Shown one piece after another: positions 46,333 through 55,339 of a DNA stretch of 64,000 nt. A model generated the notes under the pieces. The model worked only from the letters and a program-made list of their open reading frames with translations, was not told the origin of the DNA and ran no database searches. The stretch is from Bacteroidales bacterium (GTDB lineage: Bacteria > Bacteroidota > Bacteroidia > Bacteroidales > Muribaculaceae): contig JAAVFL010000002.1 in NCBI GenBank assembly GCA_014800795.1, positions 62,001-126,000 of the forward strand. Reading direction: 5' to 3'. How positions within the stretch are numbered: the first letter of the stretch is position 1; the number at the start of each line of letters is the position of its first letter. The position numbers and the translations under genes were made by a program.

Positions 46333-48042
46333 ATGAGATTTTATAGAATCATATTGCCGTCGGTTCTGCTTCTTGCAGGCATACCGTCGGCTTTTTGCGT
46401 GTCTTCAGCCCGAGGCGGTGTGAAGATAATAGAGGTGAAGCCTTCGGCAGGGGATGCCACAGGGCGGTTTGCGGCTGCGGTGGAGCGTGCCTCCCGTGAA
46501 AATGGGGCGCATGTCGAGATAAGACTTACCGCCGGAGCTACCTATCATATTTCCCGTGCAAAAAGCCACAGTGCGCTTTATCATATATCGAACACTACCT
46601 CCGCCGATGAGAATCCCGATCCGGTAAAACATATCGGATTACTGTTGAAAAATCTGCGGAACGTAACGTTCAACGGTATGGGTGCCACGATCGTGACCCA
46701 TGGCGAGATGACCCCGTGGGTGGTAGACAGTTGTGAGAATGTGACGCTGAAAAATTTTACTGTTACGGCGGCTGATCCGTCTGTTCCTGAAATGACGGTG
46801 ACAGAAGTTGGCGACAGCTCCTTGACCGTATCTGTCCACCCCTTTTCGCACTATCGTATAGATAATGACGGGAAACTCTTCTGGATGGGTGAAGGATGGG
46901 AATTCACCGGTGGTATCGCGCAGCAGTACAGTCCGAAAACTCTCACCACATGGCGCACCGATGAACCTCTGGCAAGGGCCGTATCCATCGAGGAAACAGC
47001 TCCTGCTACTCTGAAACTGGTTTATCACTGCGGGGAACGTCCGGATACGGAGCCTGGAAACGTTTACCAGATGCGCCACTCTTTCCGTACTGAGGTGGCG
47101 GGTTTTGTGAACTGCAGCAGTGATGTGCGGCTTGACAGTCTTACCCTCCGCTTCATGGGTAACTTCGGTATCGTGGCCCAGAACAGTCGTAATCTGGCGT
47201 ATCGCTCCCTTACATGCGCACCTGATCCCGATAGCGGACGCACATGTTGCGGATTCGCCGATTTCCTTCAGATATCCGGTTGCGGCGGCAGGATATCTGT
47301 TACCGACAGCTATTTCGCAGGTGCGCACGATGATCCGATCAATGTGCATGGCACTCACATGAAGGTATGCGATGTAGCCGGAAACAGGCTTAAGGTAAGG
47401 TTTATGCACGGACAGACGTTCGGTTTCGAGGCTTTTTCCGCCGGCGACAGCATAGAGCTTGTGAATGCCGATAATCTGCGTGCTTTCGCGTCGGCACGCC
47501 TTGTCGGTGCAAGGATGGATGGTGATTACGAGATGACGTTGGTTGCCGACAGGGAGTTCACACCCGAAGAGATTGCCGTGTGCTGTGATGCCGTTGTTGA
47601 AAATATCAGCTGGTGCCCCGATGTGACGATAGCCCGCAATTATTTCACCCTCACCCCTACGCGGGGTATTCTTATCACTACGCGAGGGAAATCTGTTATC
47701 GAGGATAATACGTTTTTCCGCATACCAATGCCCGCTATTCTGGTTGCCGACGATGCCAGAAGCTGGTATGAGTCGGGGCCTGTGCGCAACCTTACTATAA
47801 GGCATAATAGGTTTATCGGCTGTGCGGCTCCGGTGATAAGCGTTTCTCCGGAGATTCATGGTGAGCGCCCTTCTGAAGAGATGCCGGTTCACAGCGGCAT
47901 CTCGGTGGTGTCGAACAGTTTTGAAGACACCCGCGGTGTTCCGCATGTGTTTATGCGCGCCACATCTTCTTCTGTAGTCGAGGGGAATGTGTCGGCAGAA
48001 CCGTTCGCCGTGTGGCTCGAAAACTGTCAGCCGATCCGCTGA
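46333..48042 (+). CDS. GH110 alpha-1,3-galactosidase
   Basis: 569 residues with a signal peptide (MRFYRIILPSVLLLAGIPSAFC). The protein is a right-handed beta-helix with GH110 features: GATYHISRAKSHSALYHIS near the start, KNLRNVTFNGMGATIVTHG, and YFAGAHDDPINVHGTHMKV. Asp310 (FADFLQ) and the pair Asp333-Asp334 keep the same 23-residue spacing as the catalytic Asp set I recall for characterised GH110 members. The family cleaves terminal alpha-1,3-linked galactose by inversion, as on blood group B or linear alpha-Gal structures. It is the last gene of the operon. This is the best single clue that the operon targets host-type glycans. Confidence 0.9.
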   Translation: MRFYRIILPSVLLLAGIPSAFCVSSARGGVKIIEVKPSAGDATGRFAAAVERASRENGAHVEIRLTAGATYHISRAKSHSALYHISNTTSADENPDPVKHIGLLLKNLRNVTFNGMGATIVTHGEMTPWVVDSCENVTLKNFTVTAADPSVPEMTVTEVGDSSLTVSVHPFSHYRIDNDGKLFWMGEGWEFTGGIAQQYSPKTLTTWRTDEPLARAVSIEETAPATLKLVYHCGERPDTEPGNVYQMRHSFRTEVAGFVNCSSDVRLDSLTLRFMGNFGIVAQNSRNLAYRSLTCAPDPDSGRTCCGFADFLQISGCGGRISVTDSYFAGAHDDPINVHGTHMKVCDVAGNRLKVRFMHGQTFGFEAFSAGDSIELVNADNLRAFASARLVGARMDGDYEMTLVADREFTPEEIAVCCDAVVENISWCPDVTIARNYFTLTPTRGILITTRGKSVIEDNTFFRIPMPAILVADDARSWYESGPVRNLTIRHNRFIGCAAPVISVSPEIHGERPSEEMPVHSGISVVSNSFEDTRGVPHVFMRATSSSVVEGNVSAEPFAVWLENCQPIR

Positions 48043-48083
48043 CCGGTATTGAGCAAGTAACACGCCGGTAATTATGAACTTCG

Positions 48084-48116
48084 GCGACTGTCTGACTACT
48101 ACAGTCAGACAGTCGC
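48084..48116 (+). terminator. Perfect 14-bp stem-loop after GH110
   Basis: GCGACTGTCTGACT (48084-48097) and AGTCAGACAGTCGC (48103-48116) pair perfectly around a 5-base loop, 42 bp past the GH110 stop. Only a weak T content follows, so it may act as a terminator or as an mRNA 3-prime stabiliser. Confidence 0.6.
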
Positions 48117-48312
48117 TATCTATTAATAACCACCACATTCTATAAGTAAACGCTCTTTTGCTCTGTAGCAATCCTGCATTATTACTGTACATCGTTATTC
48201 TGTTGCTTTCCCCGCTCTAATAGCTTATTGCTCTAATGCCCTTCCGCCCTCTGCTCTCCTGTCCGGTATAGCCTTCAGGGAGGATAGGGAGCCGGATAGA
48301 GTAAAAAAGAAA

Positions 48313-48340
48313 GCCTCTGAAAAGTAATCTTTTCAGAGGC
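48313..48340 (-). terminator. Bidirectional terminator, mainly for asnS
   Basis: GCCTCTGAAAAG (48313-48324) and CTTTTCAGAGGC (48329-48340) pair perfectly with a TAAT loop. An A-rich run lies on the left (T-run for minus-strand asnS) and TTTT on the right. Apart from this and the 48084 stem-loop, the 348-bp gap 48043-48390 shows nothing. Confidence 0.88.
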
Positions 48341-48390
48341 TTTTCTGTGGGTCTGTCTGACAGACATTACTGTTGTCTCCCTTGCGGAAA

Positions 48391-49785
48391 TCAGAATTCG
48401 GCTGATTTGGGGGTGCGGGGGAAGGGGATTACGTCGCGGATGTTGGTCATGCCGGTTACGAATAGCACCAGACGCTCGAAGCCGAGACCGAAGCCTGAGT
48501 GGGGCACGGTTCCGAAGCGGCGTGTGTCGAGATACCACCACATGTCTTTCATCGGGATGCCGAGCTCTTCGATGCGTCCCATAAGTTTATCGTAGTTTTC
48601 CTCGCGCTCCGATCCACCGATGATTTCACCGATAGCGGGGAACAGTACGTCCATGGCGCGTACGGTGCGTCCGTCGTCGTTGAGCTTCATGTAGAATGCC
48701 TTGATCTCCTTGGGATATCCGGTGAGGATGACGGGGCGCTTGAAGTGTTTCTCCACGAGGAAGCGTTCGTGTTCGCTCTGGAGGTCGACGCCCCACGATA
48801 CGGGAAATTCGAATTTATGACCGGAGTTCACGAGGATGTCGATGGCTTCGGTATAGCTCAGGCGCACGAATTCGCCGGCGATCACTGATTCGAGGCGTGT
48901 GATGAGTTCCTTGTCGTAGTGTTCGGCGAGGAATTCGATATCTTCGCGGCAGTGGTCGAGGGCGTAGCGGATGCAGTATTTGAGGAAATCTTCGGCGAGA
49001 TCCATGTTTTCATCGATGTCGATGAAGGCAACTTCCGGCTCTATCATCCAGAACTCAGCCAGGTGGCGGGGAGTGTTGGAGTTTTCGGCGCGGAATGTCG
49101 GGCCGAAGGTGTAGATGGCTCCCAGTGCGGTGGCTCCGAGTTCACCTTCGAGCTGACCGCTCACGGTGAGTGCGGTGGGTTTGCCGAAGAAGTCGGCCGA
49201 GTAGTCGACGGCTCCCTCTTCTGTCCGGGGAATCTCGTTGAGCGGAAGGGTCGTTACCTGGAACATGGCTCCTGCACCCTCGCAGTCGCTGGCGGTGATA
49301 AGGGGAGTGTTGAGGTAGTAGAATCCACGTTCCTGGAAGTAGCGGTGGATGGCGAAAGCCAGTGTGGAGCGCACGCGCAGAACGGCCGAGAAGGTGTTGG
49401 TGCGGGGGCGCAGGTGTGCTATCTCGCGGAGGAATTCGAGCGAGTGGCCCTTCTTCTGCAGCGGATAGTTTTCCGGGTCGGCTGTTCCGTAGAGTTCAAC
49501 GGAGCGGGCCTGAATCTCTATTGACTGTCCTTTTCCTTGACTTTCCACAAGCAGACCGTTGACACACACGGCCGAACCGGTGGTGAGCGGTTTGAGCTGC
49601 TCATCGGTGAATGCGTTCATGTCGAACACAATCTGTATGTTGCGAATTGTGGATCCGTCGTTCAGGGCCACGAACTGCACATATTTGTTGCCACGGTGGG
49701 TGCGTACCCATCCTTTGACGCATACCTCCTGACCCAGAAGCTCTGCGGAGCGGGCGAAGAGGTCGGAAATCTTTGTTCGTTTCAT
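48391..49785 (-). CDS. asnS: Asparaginyl-tRNA synthetase
   Basis: 464 residues, class II synthetase that charges tRNA-Asn in the cytoplasm. The N-terminal OB-fold anticodon-binding domain ([24 protein letters not shown]) is followed by the catalytic core: motif 2 region [25 protein letters not shown], and motif 3 [27 protein letters not shown]. The length is standard. It begins 20 bp after the pseudouridine synthase stop codon, so the two are likely co-transcribed. Confidence 0.98.
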   Translation of the reverse strand: MKRTKISDLFARSAELLGQEVCVKGWVRTHRGNKYVQFVALNDGSTIRNIQIVFDMNAFTDEQLKPLTTGSAVCVNGLLVESQGKGQSIEIQARSVELYGTADPENYPLQKKGHSLEFLREIAHLRPRTNTFSAVLRVRSTLAFAIHRYFQERGFYYLNTPLITASDCEGAGAMFQVTTLPLNEIPRTEEGAVDYSADFFGKPTALTVSGQLEGELGATALGAIYTFGPTFRAENSNTPRHLAEFWMIEPEVAFIDIDENMDLAEDFLKYCIRYALDHCREDIEFLAEHYDKELITRLESVIAGEFVRLSYTEAIDILVNSGHKFEFPVSWGVDLQSEHERFLVEKHFKRPVILTGYPKEIKAFYMKLNDDGRTVRAMDVLFPAIGEIIGGSEREENYDKLMGRIEELGIPMKDMWWYLDTRRFGTVPHSGFGLGFERLVLFVTGMTNIRDVIPFPRTPKSAEF

Positions 49786-49805
49786 CTGTGTTCTCTGAAA
49801 TAAAG

Positions 49806-51500
49806 TTACTCGAAAGAGCCCATCTTGAGGTAGTTCACCTCATCCTGGGTAAGATAGCGCCAGCGTCCGCGGGGCAGGTTCTTCTTCGTAAGGCCTGCGA
49901 AGTATACGCGGTCGAGCTTGGTTACGTGGTAGCCGAGCGATTCGAATATTCGGCGCACGATGCGGTTGCGGCCGGAGTGAATCTCGATTCCGGCCTGGTT
50001 GCGGTCGGTTTCGGTGGCGTAGCTTATGGCATCGGCGTGGATAGGTCCGTCCTCAAGCTCTATGCCGTCGGCTATGCGCTGCATATCCTCTTCGGCGATA
50101 TCTTTGTCGGTCCATACGTGATAGATCTTTTTCTTCACGTATTTGGGGTGGGTGAGTTTTGAGGCGAGGTCGCCGTCGTTGGTGAGCAGAAGCACACCGG
50201 TTGTGTTGCGGTCGAGACGTCCTACGGGGTAGATACGTTCGTCGCATGCGCCTTTCACAATGTCAAGCACGGTTGTGCGGCCGTTGGGGTCGTCGGAGGT
50301 GGTCACGCAGTCCTTCGGTTTGTTGAGCAGGATGTAGCATTTGTTTTCCAGAGCCACAACCTTTTCGTCATATTCCACGGTGTCGGTGTGGGAGATCTTT
50401 GTTCCGAGTTCGGTCACAACCTCTCCGTTGACCTTCACCAGACCCTGCTGGATGTATTCGTCGGCTTCGCGGCGCGAGCATATGCCCGAGTTGGCCATGA
50501 ATTTGTTCAGGCGTATCTTTTCGTCCGGATCGGGTACCGGCATTTCGTATTCTATGCGTTTCGGACGGGGTGTGAAGCTTTTTCCCTGAGCGGGGCGGCC
50601 GCCTTTCATGAAGCGGTTGCCCTGACCGGGCCGGTTGTTATAGCCTCCCTGCTGTGGCCGGTTGTTGCCGTAGGGACGCTGCTGTCCGTAGTTGTTGCGT
50701 GGCTGGTATCCACCCTCCTGGCTGCGGTTGTTGTATCCTCCCTGCTGGTTGCGGTTATTGTTGTAGGGTCGCTGTTGTCCGTAGTTGTTGCGTGGCTGGT
50801 ATCCACCCTCCTGGCTGCGGTTGTTGTATCCACCCTGCTGGTTGCGGTTATTGTTGTAGGGTCGCTGCTGTCCGTAGTTGTTGCGTGGCTGATATCCACC
50901 CTCCTGGCTGCGGTTGTTGTATCCACCCTGCTGGTTGCGGTTATTGTTGTAGGGTCGCTGCTGACCGTAGTTGTTACGGGGCTGCCCATAGTTGTTGCGT
51001 GGCTGATATCCGGTCTGGGGCTGCTGTGCGGCTCCTTCGGCAGTTCCGTCAGTTGATGTTGTTGCGGTAGCTCCTTCTGAGGTTTCTCCCATGGTATCGG
51101 GAACCTGCGGGCGTGGCTGGGGGTTGTAGGGTCGCTGCTGATTGTAGCCGCCCGGACGTCGGTTCTGGAATCCGCCCTGATTGTTGTAGCGGTTGTTGTA
51201 TCCACCCTGCTGGTTGCGGTTATTGTTGTAGGGTCGCGGCTGACCGTAATTGTTACGCTGTTGTCCGTAGTTGTTGCGTGGTTGCCCGTAGTTGTTGCGT
51301 GGCTGGTATCCTCCCTGCTGGCGTGGCTGATATGTGCCCTGCTGATGGTCACTATCTTCTGCAGCGTGAGAGTTTTCGGCGCTGTTGAAATTGCGGGTCT
51401 CGTAATGGTTTTCAGATTGGGGGCGTGGAGTCGTGTCACCCAGTCCTACGGGTTGCCCGATGCGCGGGCGTTTAGGCTTTTTAGCTTCGTTAGCTTCCAT
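49806..51500 (-). CDS. rRNA pseudouridine synthase (RsuA/RluB family) with long disordered N-terminal extension
   Basis: 564 residues. The C-terminal 245 residues are a normal RsuA/RluB-type enzyme: an S4 RNA-binding domain ([22 protein letters not shown]), then the catalytic domain with Asp430 in [19 protein letters not shown] and [18 protein letters not shown]. The N-terminal 320 residues are low-complexity, made of Asn, Gln, Gly, Arg and Tyr in repeats such as [18 protein letters not shown], and have no signal peptide. Such extensions are often seen on this enzyme in Bacteroidetes and resemble RNA-binding, condensate-forming segments; their function is not shown here. Encoded upstream of asnS. 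A start further downstream would remove the extension, but no better start is visible. Confidence 0.95.
   Translation of the reverse strand: MEANEAKKPKRPRIGQPVGLGDTTPRPQSENHYETRNFNSAENSHAAEDSDHQQGTYQPRQQGGYQPRNNYGQPRNNYGQQRNNYGQPRPYNNNRNQQGGYNNRYNNQGGFQNRRPGGYNQQRPYNPQPRPQVPDTMGETSEGATATTSTDGTAEGAAQQPQTGYQPRNNYGQPRNNYGQQRPYNNNRNQQGGYNNRSQEGGYQPRNNYGQQRPYNNNRNQQGGYNNRSQEGGYQPRNNYGQQRPYNNNRNQQGGYNNRSQEGGYQPRNNYGQQRPYGNNRPQQGGYNNRPGQGNRFMKGGRPAQGKSFTPRPKRIEYEMPVPDPDEKIRLNKFMANSGICSRREADEYIQQGLVKVNGEVVTELGTKISHTDTVEYDEKVVALENKCYILLNKPKDCVTTSDDPNGRTTVLDIVKGACDERIYPVGRLDRNTTGVLLLTNDGDLASKLTHPKYVKKKIYHVWTDKDIAEEDMQRIADGIELEDGPIHADAISYATETDRNQAGIEIHSGRNRIVRRIFESLGYHVTKLDRVYFAGLTKKNLPRGRWRYLTQDEVNYLKMGSFE
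50701..50979 (-). repeat. Three 93-bp tandem repeats within the pseudouridine synthase gene
   Basis: A 93-bp (31-codon) unit begins at 50701, 50794 and 50887 with very few base changes. Shorter degenerate relatives extend to about 51330. Repeat number may vary between strains without changing the frame. Confidence 0.85.
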
Positions 51501-51737
51501 GTCTTTTACAAAAAATCAATGTAGTTATGCCAACCGTTGAGTCAAGGCTGCCTCGCGGCAATCTCAATAGTCAAAAAATCTACAATAATTGAATTTATAA
51601 TTGTTGAACTTAGTTGTAATTACTCTTCTCGGTAACTGTTAGCAATCCCTTTATTCTTTATGTTGGTAAACATTAGCCCTTGACAGGGGCGCCTTGTATG
51701 CGGGAGCGCTTTTCCGTGGCTTCACAGAAAGTTAACA

Positions 51738-51769
51738 CAAAAGTAACTGAAAATGCCGAAACTCCCAAA
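51738..51769 (-). promoter_or_regulatory. Promoter upstream of pseudouridine synthase-asnS
   Basis: The minus strand reads TTTG (51769-51766), 20 bases, then TACTTTTG (51745-51738), matching both boxes. The start codon at 51500 is about 230 bases downstream, giving an unusually long leader. The 381-bp gap 51501-51881 contains no other credible gene. Confidence 0.6.
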
Positions 51770-51881
51770 AATAATTTAAGAATTTTTTGCCAAGGCGATG
51801 GTCTGCGATATGCGATATGCAGCCGGGCGAACAATCGGTTGAATAAAAGCCGTCGGGGGCGGAGGCGGGTTTGATGTTCTC

Positions 51882-52856
51882 TCAGTTCTCGCGGTCGATG
51901 ATGTAGTCGAGCAGGGCGGTAAGGGCATCGGTGATGTCGGACTGCGGGAAGCGGCTCAGGAGCGCCACTGCCTCGTCGCGCATGCTGTGCATGGTGGCGC
52001 TGGCATATTCTATGCCGCCGCCGGCTATAGCGAAGTCGATAAGCGTGGCTACCTCTTCGGTGCTTAGCGAATCCTTGCGTGCGAGCGCCACCATTTCGTG
52101 GTGGCGGGGGTGGGTAGTGTCTTCCAGAGCATGGATCAGCGGAAGGGTCACTTTCCCCTCGCGCAGGTCGTTGCCTGTGGGTTTCCCTATTTTTTCGTCC
52201 GAGAAGTAGTCGAATATATCGTCCTTGATCTGGAAACAGAGTCCGAGCAGGCGTGCGTATTCGCGGAGCGTGTCGAGCCGGTCGTCGTCTACATCCACGC
52301 CGTAAGCTCCCACTTCGACACACGAAACGAAAAGCGATGCTGTCTTGCGGTAGATTATATTGAGGTATGTAGGTTCGTCAAGGGCGTTGTAGCGTGCGTT
52401 GTATATCTCGTCAAGCTCACCGATGGAGAGCAGACGGCCGAGATTTGAAATGGAATGGATAATGCGGATATCGTTTGTGTCGGCTCCCTGAAGCAGGGCG
52501 TTCGACAGGAAGAAATCGCCGACAAGAACCGCCAGATGGTTGTCCCACAGGCCGTTGATTGTGGCAGATCCGCGGCGGGTAACGGTGTCGTCGACAACAT
52601 CGTCGTGGATCAGCGAAGCATTGTGGAGAAGTTCCACAGCTGTAGCTCCGCCCACTACTTTGTCGTTCACCTCGCCCAGCAGCCTTGCGCTCAGCAGAAC
52701 GAGAATCGGACGTATCTGTTTGCCTTTCTTTTCGAGATAATGGTGTATGACGCTATTCATCAGCGTATTGGGCGAATCGAGCGCCTGCAGTATGCGGTCG
52801 TTGAGGCGCTTGAGGTCGGGTGCCAGTGTCTGTTGAATAGTCTGAAATGGAGTCAT
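51882..52856 (-). CDS. Polyprenyl diphosphate synthase
   Basis: 324 residues from MTPFQTIQQTL; a start seven codons earlier (52877) is also possible. An all-helical prenyltransferase that elongates isoprenyl chains, probably for the menaquinone side chain. The first Asp-rich motif is D85-D-V-V-D89 (LIHDDVVDD), preceded by GKQIRPILVLLSARLL. The second is QIKDDIFDYFSD, followed by GKPTGNDLREGKVTLPLIHAL. Chain length cannot be read from sequence. It is divergently transcribed from trmB. Confidence 0.93.
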   Translation of the reverse strand: MTPFQTIQQTLAPDLKRLNDRILQALDSPNTLMNSVIHHYLEKKGKQIRPILVLLSARLLGEVNDKVVGGATAVELLHNASLIHDDVVDDTVTRRGSATINGLWDNHLAVLVGDFFLSNALLQGADTNDIRIIHSISNLGRLLSIGELDEIYNARYNALDEPTYLNIIYRKTASLFVSCVEVGAYGVDVDDDRLDTLREYARLLGLCFQIKDDIFDYFSDEKIGKPTGNDLREGKVTLPLIHALEDTTHPRHHEMVALARKDSLSTEEVATLIDFAIAGGGIEYASATMHSMRDEAVALLSRFPQSDITDALTALLDYIIDREN

Positions 52857-52897
52857 TATTTCTAACGAGGGATGCATTATCTCTGGTTTACAGCGTA

Positions 52898-52905
52898 CAA
52901 AGTTA
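52898..52905 (-). promoter_or_regulatory. -7 element for the prenyl diphosphate synthase gene
   Basis: The minus strand reads TAACTTTG, matching TAnnTTTG, about 40 bases before the chosen start. No -33 box is evident. Confidence 0.4.
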
Positions 52906-52918
52906 CATACTTTTTTCG

Positions 52919-52926
52919 TAATTTTG
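52919..52926 (+). promoter_or_regulatory. -7 element directly in front of trmB
   Basis: TAATTTTG ends only four bases before the trmB ATG at 52931. If used, the transcript would be leaderless or nearly so. No -33 box is clear. Confidence 0.4.
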
Positions 52927-52930
52927 TGGC

Positions 52931-53683
52931 ATGGGAAAGAATAAACTGAAAAAATTCCGGGAGATGGAGACGCTTGACCGCGTGTTCCAGTATCCGTTCG
53001 GCGTGTTGCGTGAAAAAGGTTTCCCCCTTCGTGGACGTTGGAACAGCGACTGTTTTCACAACGATGGCCCGATAGTTCTCGAACTGGGTTGTGGCAAAGG
53101 TGAGTACACCGTCGGGCTTGCCGAGCGTTTCCCCGACAAGAATTTCATAGGCATAGATATAAAGGGCGCCCGCATGTGGACAGGCGCATGCCAGGTCCGT
53201 GACCGCGGGCTGACTAATGCAGCTTTTCTCCGCACCAACATCGAACTTCTGCCTCATTTCTTCGCTCCCGGCGAAGTGAGCGAGATATGGATTACTTTCC
53301 CCGATCCGCAGATGAAGAAGGTGCGTAAGCGTCTTACTTCCACGGGTTTCCTACAACTTTACCGTCGGATTATGAAAGATGGCGGTACAGTGAAACTGAA
53401 AACAGACAGCCCGTTCCTGTTCACATATACCCGTCTGCTTACGGAACTTAACGGAATTGTTCCGGAAGTATGTACCGACAACCTTTATGCCTCCGGTCTT
53501 GCCGACGACATACTTCAGATCCGCACCTACTACGAGCAGCAGTGGCTCAGCCGCGGCCTCACTATAAAATATATCGCCTTCCCGCTGGCGCAGGATGGCG
53601 CCCTCGAAGAGCCTCAGGACGAAATTCCGCTCGATACATACCGTAGCTTCTCGCGCGGGCATGTGGAACGTGAAGAGCAGTAG
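52931..53683 (+). CDS. trmB: tRNA (guanine-N7)-methyltransferase
   Basis: 250 residues. It methylates guanine 46 of tRNA using SAM. The SAM-binding motif is VLELGCGKGEYTVGLAERFP, then NFIGIDIKGARMW. The family signature EIWITFPDPQMKKVRKRLTS and the late LKTDSPFLFTYT are present. The N-terminal MGKNKLKKFREMETL with lysines is usual in Bacteroidetes members. It is the first of a run of plus-strand housekeeping genes. Confidence 0.96.
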   Translation: MGKNKLKKFREMETLDRVFQYPFGVLREKGFPLRGRWNSDCFHNDGPIVLELGCGKGEYTVGLAERFPDKNFIGIDIKGARMWTGACQVRDRGLTNAAFLRTNIELLPHFFAPGEVSEIWITFPDPQMKKVRKRLTSTGFLQLYRRIMKDGGTVKLKTDSPFLFTYTRLLTELNGIVPEVCTDNLYASGLADDILQIRTYYEQQWLSRGLTIKYIAFPLAQDGALEEPQDEIPLDTYRSFSRGHVEREEQ

Positions 53684-53738
53684 AGCTTGAGAGCAGGAAC
53701 AATAGAGTTCGGAAACTCAAAAAATTACCAATAACTAA

Positions 53739-54863
53739 TTGACAACAGCCTCAGTGGACCGTTTATATCCCCAACTGATTCTCGACGCACTTAAGAATGT
53801 GCGTTATCCCGCCTCCGGTAAAGACATTGTATCGGCCGGAATGGTGGAAGACGACATACGCATCGATGGCAATAAGGTAAGCTTCTCACTGATTTTCGAC
53901 AAGCCTACCGATCCGTTCATAAAGTCGCTTGTAAGAGCTTCGGAAGCCGCCATCACGACTTATATTTCTCCCGAGGTTGAGATAAAGGGAAATATCTCCA
54001 TGAAAACCCGCATGCAGGCTCCTGAACCGGCTCCCCGTCCGTTGGCCCATGTGAAAAACATTATAGGTGTCAGCTCCGGAAAGGGTGGTGTCGGCAAGTC
54101 GACAGTGGCGAGCAATCTTGCTGTGGCGCTTGCGCGCGAAGGTTATAAGGTAGGGTTGCTCGATGCCGATATCTTCGGCCCGTCGATGCCTAAGATGTTC
54201 GGTGTTGAGGATGCCGAACTGTACATGCACCGTGTCGACGGTCGCGAACTTATAATTCCCCATGAAAAGTATGGGGTGAAGCTTCTGTCGATCGGTTTCC
54301 TCGTTGACCGCAACGCTCCCGTGCTCTGGCGCGGCAGTATGGCGTCGAACGCCCTCCGTCAGCTTATCTCCGATGCCGATTGGGGTGATCTCGACTATTT
54401 TGTGATCGATATGCCTCCGGGCACGAGCGATATACATCTTACTCTGGTTCAGACTATCGGTATAACGGGTGTTGTGATCGTGTCGACTCCCCAGCAGGTG
54501 GCGCTCGCAGATGCCCGCAAGGGTATCGCCATGTTCACCGGCGAAAAGGTGAATGTTCCTATTCTCGGTATAGTGGAGAATATGGCGTGGTTTACCCCCG
54601 CCGCCCATCCCGACGAGCGTTATTATATATTCGGACGCGAGGGTGCCGTAAACCTTGCCCGTGAACTCGGGGTGCGCCTGCTCGCGCAGATTCCCCTCGT
54701 GGCCGATGTATGCGAGGATGGAGACAGCGGGTCGCCCATCGCTCTGAAAGATTCGGTTATGGGGCATGAGTTCATGCATCTTGCCCATGAGGTTGTCGAT
54801 GCTGTCGACGAGCGCAACAGCCAGTTGCCTCCGACAGAAAAGGTGGAAGTGAAAAAGAAATAA
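53739..54863 (+). CDS. mrp: Mrp/ApbC-type iron-sulfur cluster carrier ATPase
   Basis: 374 residues with an apparent TTG start at 53739; a stop codon lies directly upstream, and a GTG five codons later is the only near alternative. The N-terminal DUF59/MIP18 domain (about 1-95, KNVRYPASGKDIVSAGMVEDD) is followed by a P-loop ATPase with the deviant Walker A SGKGGVGKST and FVIDMPPGTSDIHLTL. The CxxC metal-binding pair of many Mrp proteins is absent: the region reads ENMAWFTPAAHPDERYYIFG, as commonly seen in Bacteroidetes. It likely carries Fe-S clusters to apoproteins. Confidence 0.93.
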   Translation: MTTASVDRLYPQLILDALKNVRYPASGKDIVSAGMVEDDIRIDGNKVSFSLIFDKPTDPFIKSLVRASEAAITTYISPEVEIKGNISMKTRMQAPEPAPRPLAHVKNIIGVSSGKGGVGKSTVASNLAVALAREGYKVGLLDADIFGPSMPKMFGVEDAELYMHRVDGRELIIPHEKYGVKLLSIGFLVDRNAPVLWRGSMASNALRQLISDADWGDLDYFVIDMPPGTSDIHLTLVQTIGITGVVIVSTPQQVALADARKGIAMFTGEKVNVPILGIVENMAWFTPAAHPDERYYIFGREGAVNLARELGVRLLAQIPLVADVCEDGDSGSPIALKDSVMGHEFMHLAHEVVDAVDERNSQLPPTEKVEVKKK

Positions 54864-54901
54864 TCCGGGCGAATGTGTCCATCTTCCCATATCCTACAGC
54901 C

Positions 54902-55327
54902 ATGGTAAAAATATTGATTATCAACGGACCGAATCTCAACCTGCTCGGGGTGCGCGAACCCGAAATCTACGGGCGTGTCTCCATGGACGACTATCTGAAG
55001 GCTCTCGCCGTTGATTATCCCAACGTGGATATAGATTACTTTCAGAGCAATCACGAGGGGGAGCTTGTCGACCGCCTTCAGGAAGCGGGATTCGATGAAT
55101 CGCTCCACGGCATTATCCTGAATGCAGGGGCATATACCCACACCTCGCTCGCCCTCTACGACGCGATTAAAGCCATAGAGCGTCCGGTGGTGGAGGTTCA
55201 CATTTCCAATCCGCAGGCGCGGGCCGAGGAGATTCGTCATCGCTCGCTTATAGCCCCCGCATGCCGCGGAACCATCGCAGGATTCGGCATGGACAGTTAT
55301 CGCCTTGCCATAGAATCGCTACTCTGA
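54902..55327 (+). CDS. aroQ: 3-dehydroquinate dehydratase, type II
   Basis: 141 residues, started at the Met of MVKILIINGPNLNLLG. The upstream extension to 54875 does not look like protein. It is the third step of the shikimate pathway. Motifs: INGPNLNLLGVREPEIYG (catalytic Tyr), FQSNHEGELVDRLQEA, ILNAGAYTHTSLALYDAI, and VEVHISNP with the catalytic His. The usual dodecamer-forming length. It lies between mrp and the O-methyltransferase, with 12 bp to the latter. Confidence 0.97.
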   Translation: MVKILIINGPNLNLLGVREPEIYGRVSMDDYLKALAVDYPNVDIDYFQSNHEGELVDRLQEAGFDESLHGIILNAGAYTHTSLALYDAIKAIERPVVEVHISNPQARAEEIRHRSLIAPACRGTIAGFGMDSYRLAIESLL

Positions 55328-55339
55328 ACAGCCGCCTCT

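Noticed and set aside
46639-48192. Long minus-strand frame of 517 codons opposite GH110
   Set aside because: Antisense to a well-supported GH110 gene with no recognisable domain; long antisense frames are common in this GC-rich coding sequence.
48117-48300. Gap examined for a tRNA or small RNA
   Set aside because: No cloverleaf or acceptor pairing could be found; only pyrimidine-rich sequence is present.
50701-50979. Regular repeats considered as a CRISPR array
   Set aside because: They are in-frame 93-bp coding repeats without unique spacers, and no cas gene is near.
50388-51056. Plus-strand frame with repeated hydrophobic [20 protein letters not shown] segments resembling a membrane protein
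   Set aside because: It is antisense to the repeat-rich pseudouridine synthase; the apparent membrane segments come from the complement of Asn/Gln codons.
51673-52323. Minus-strand frame rich in Arg/Pro/His upstream of the pseudouridine synthase
   Set aside because: It overlaps most of the prenyl diphosphate synthase gene in another frame and has shadow-type composition.
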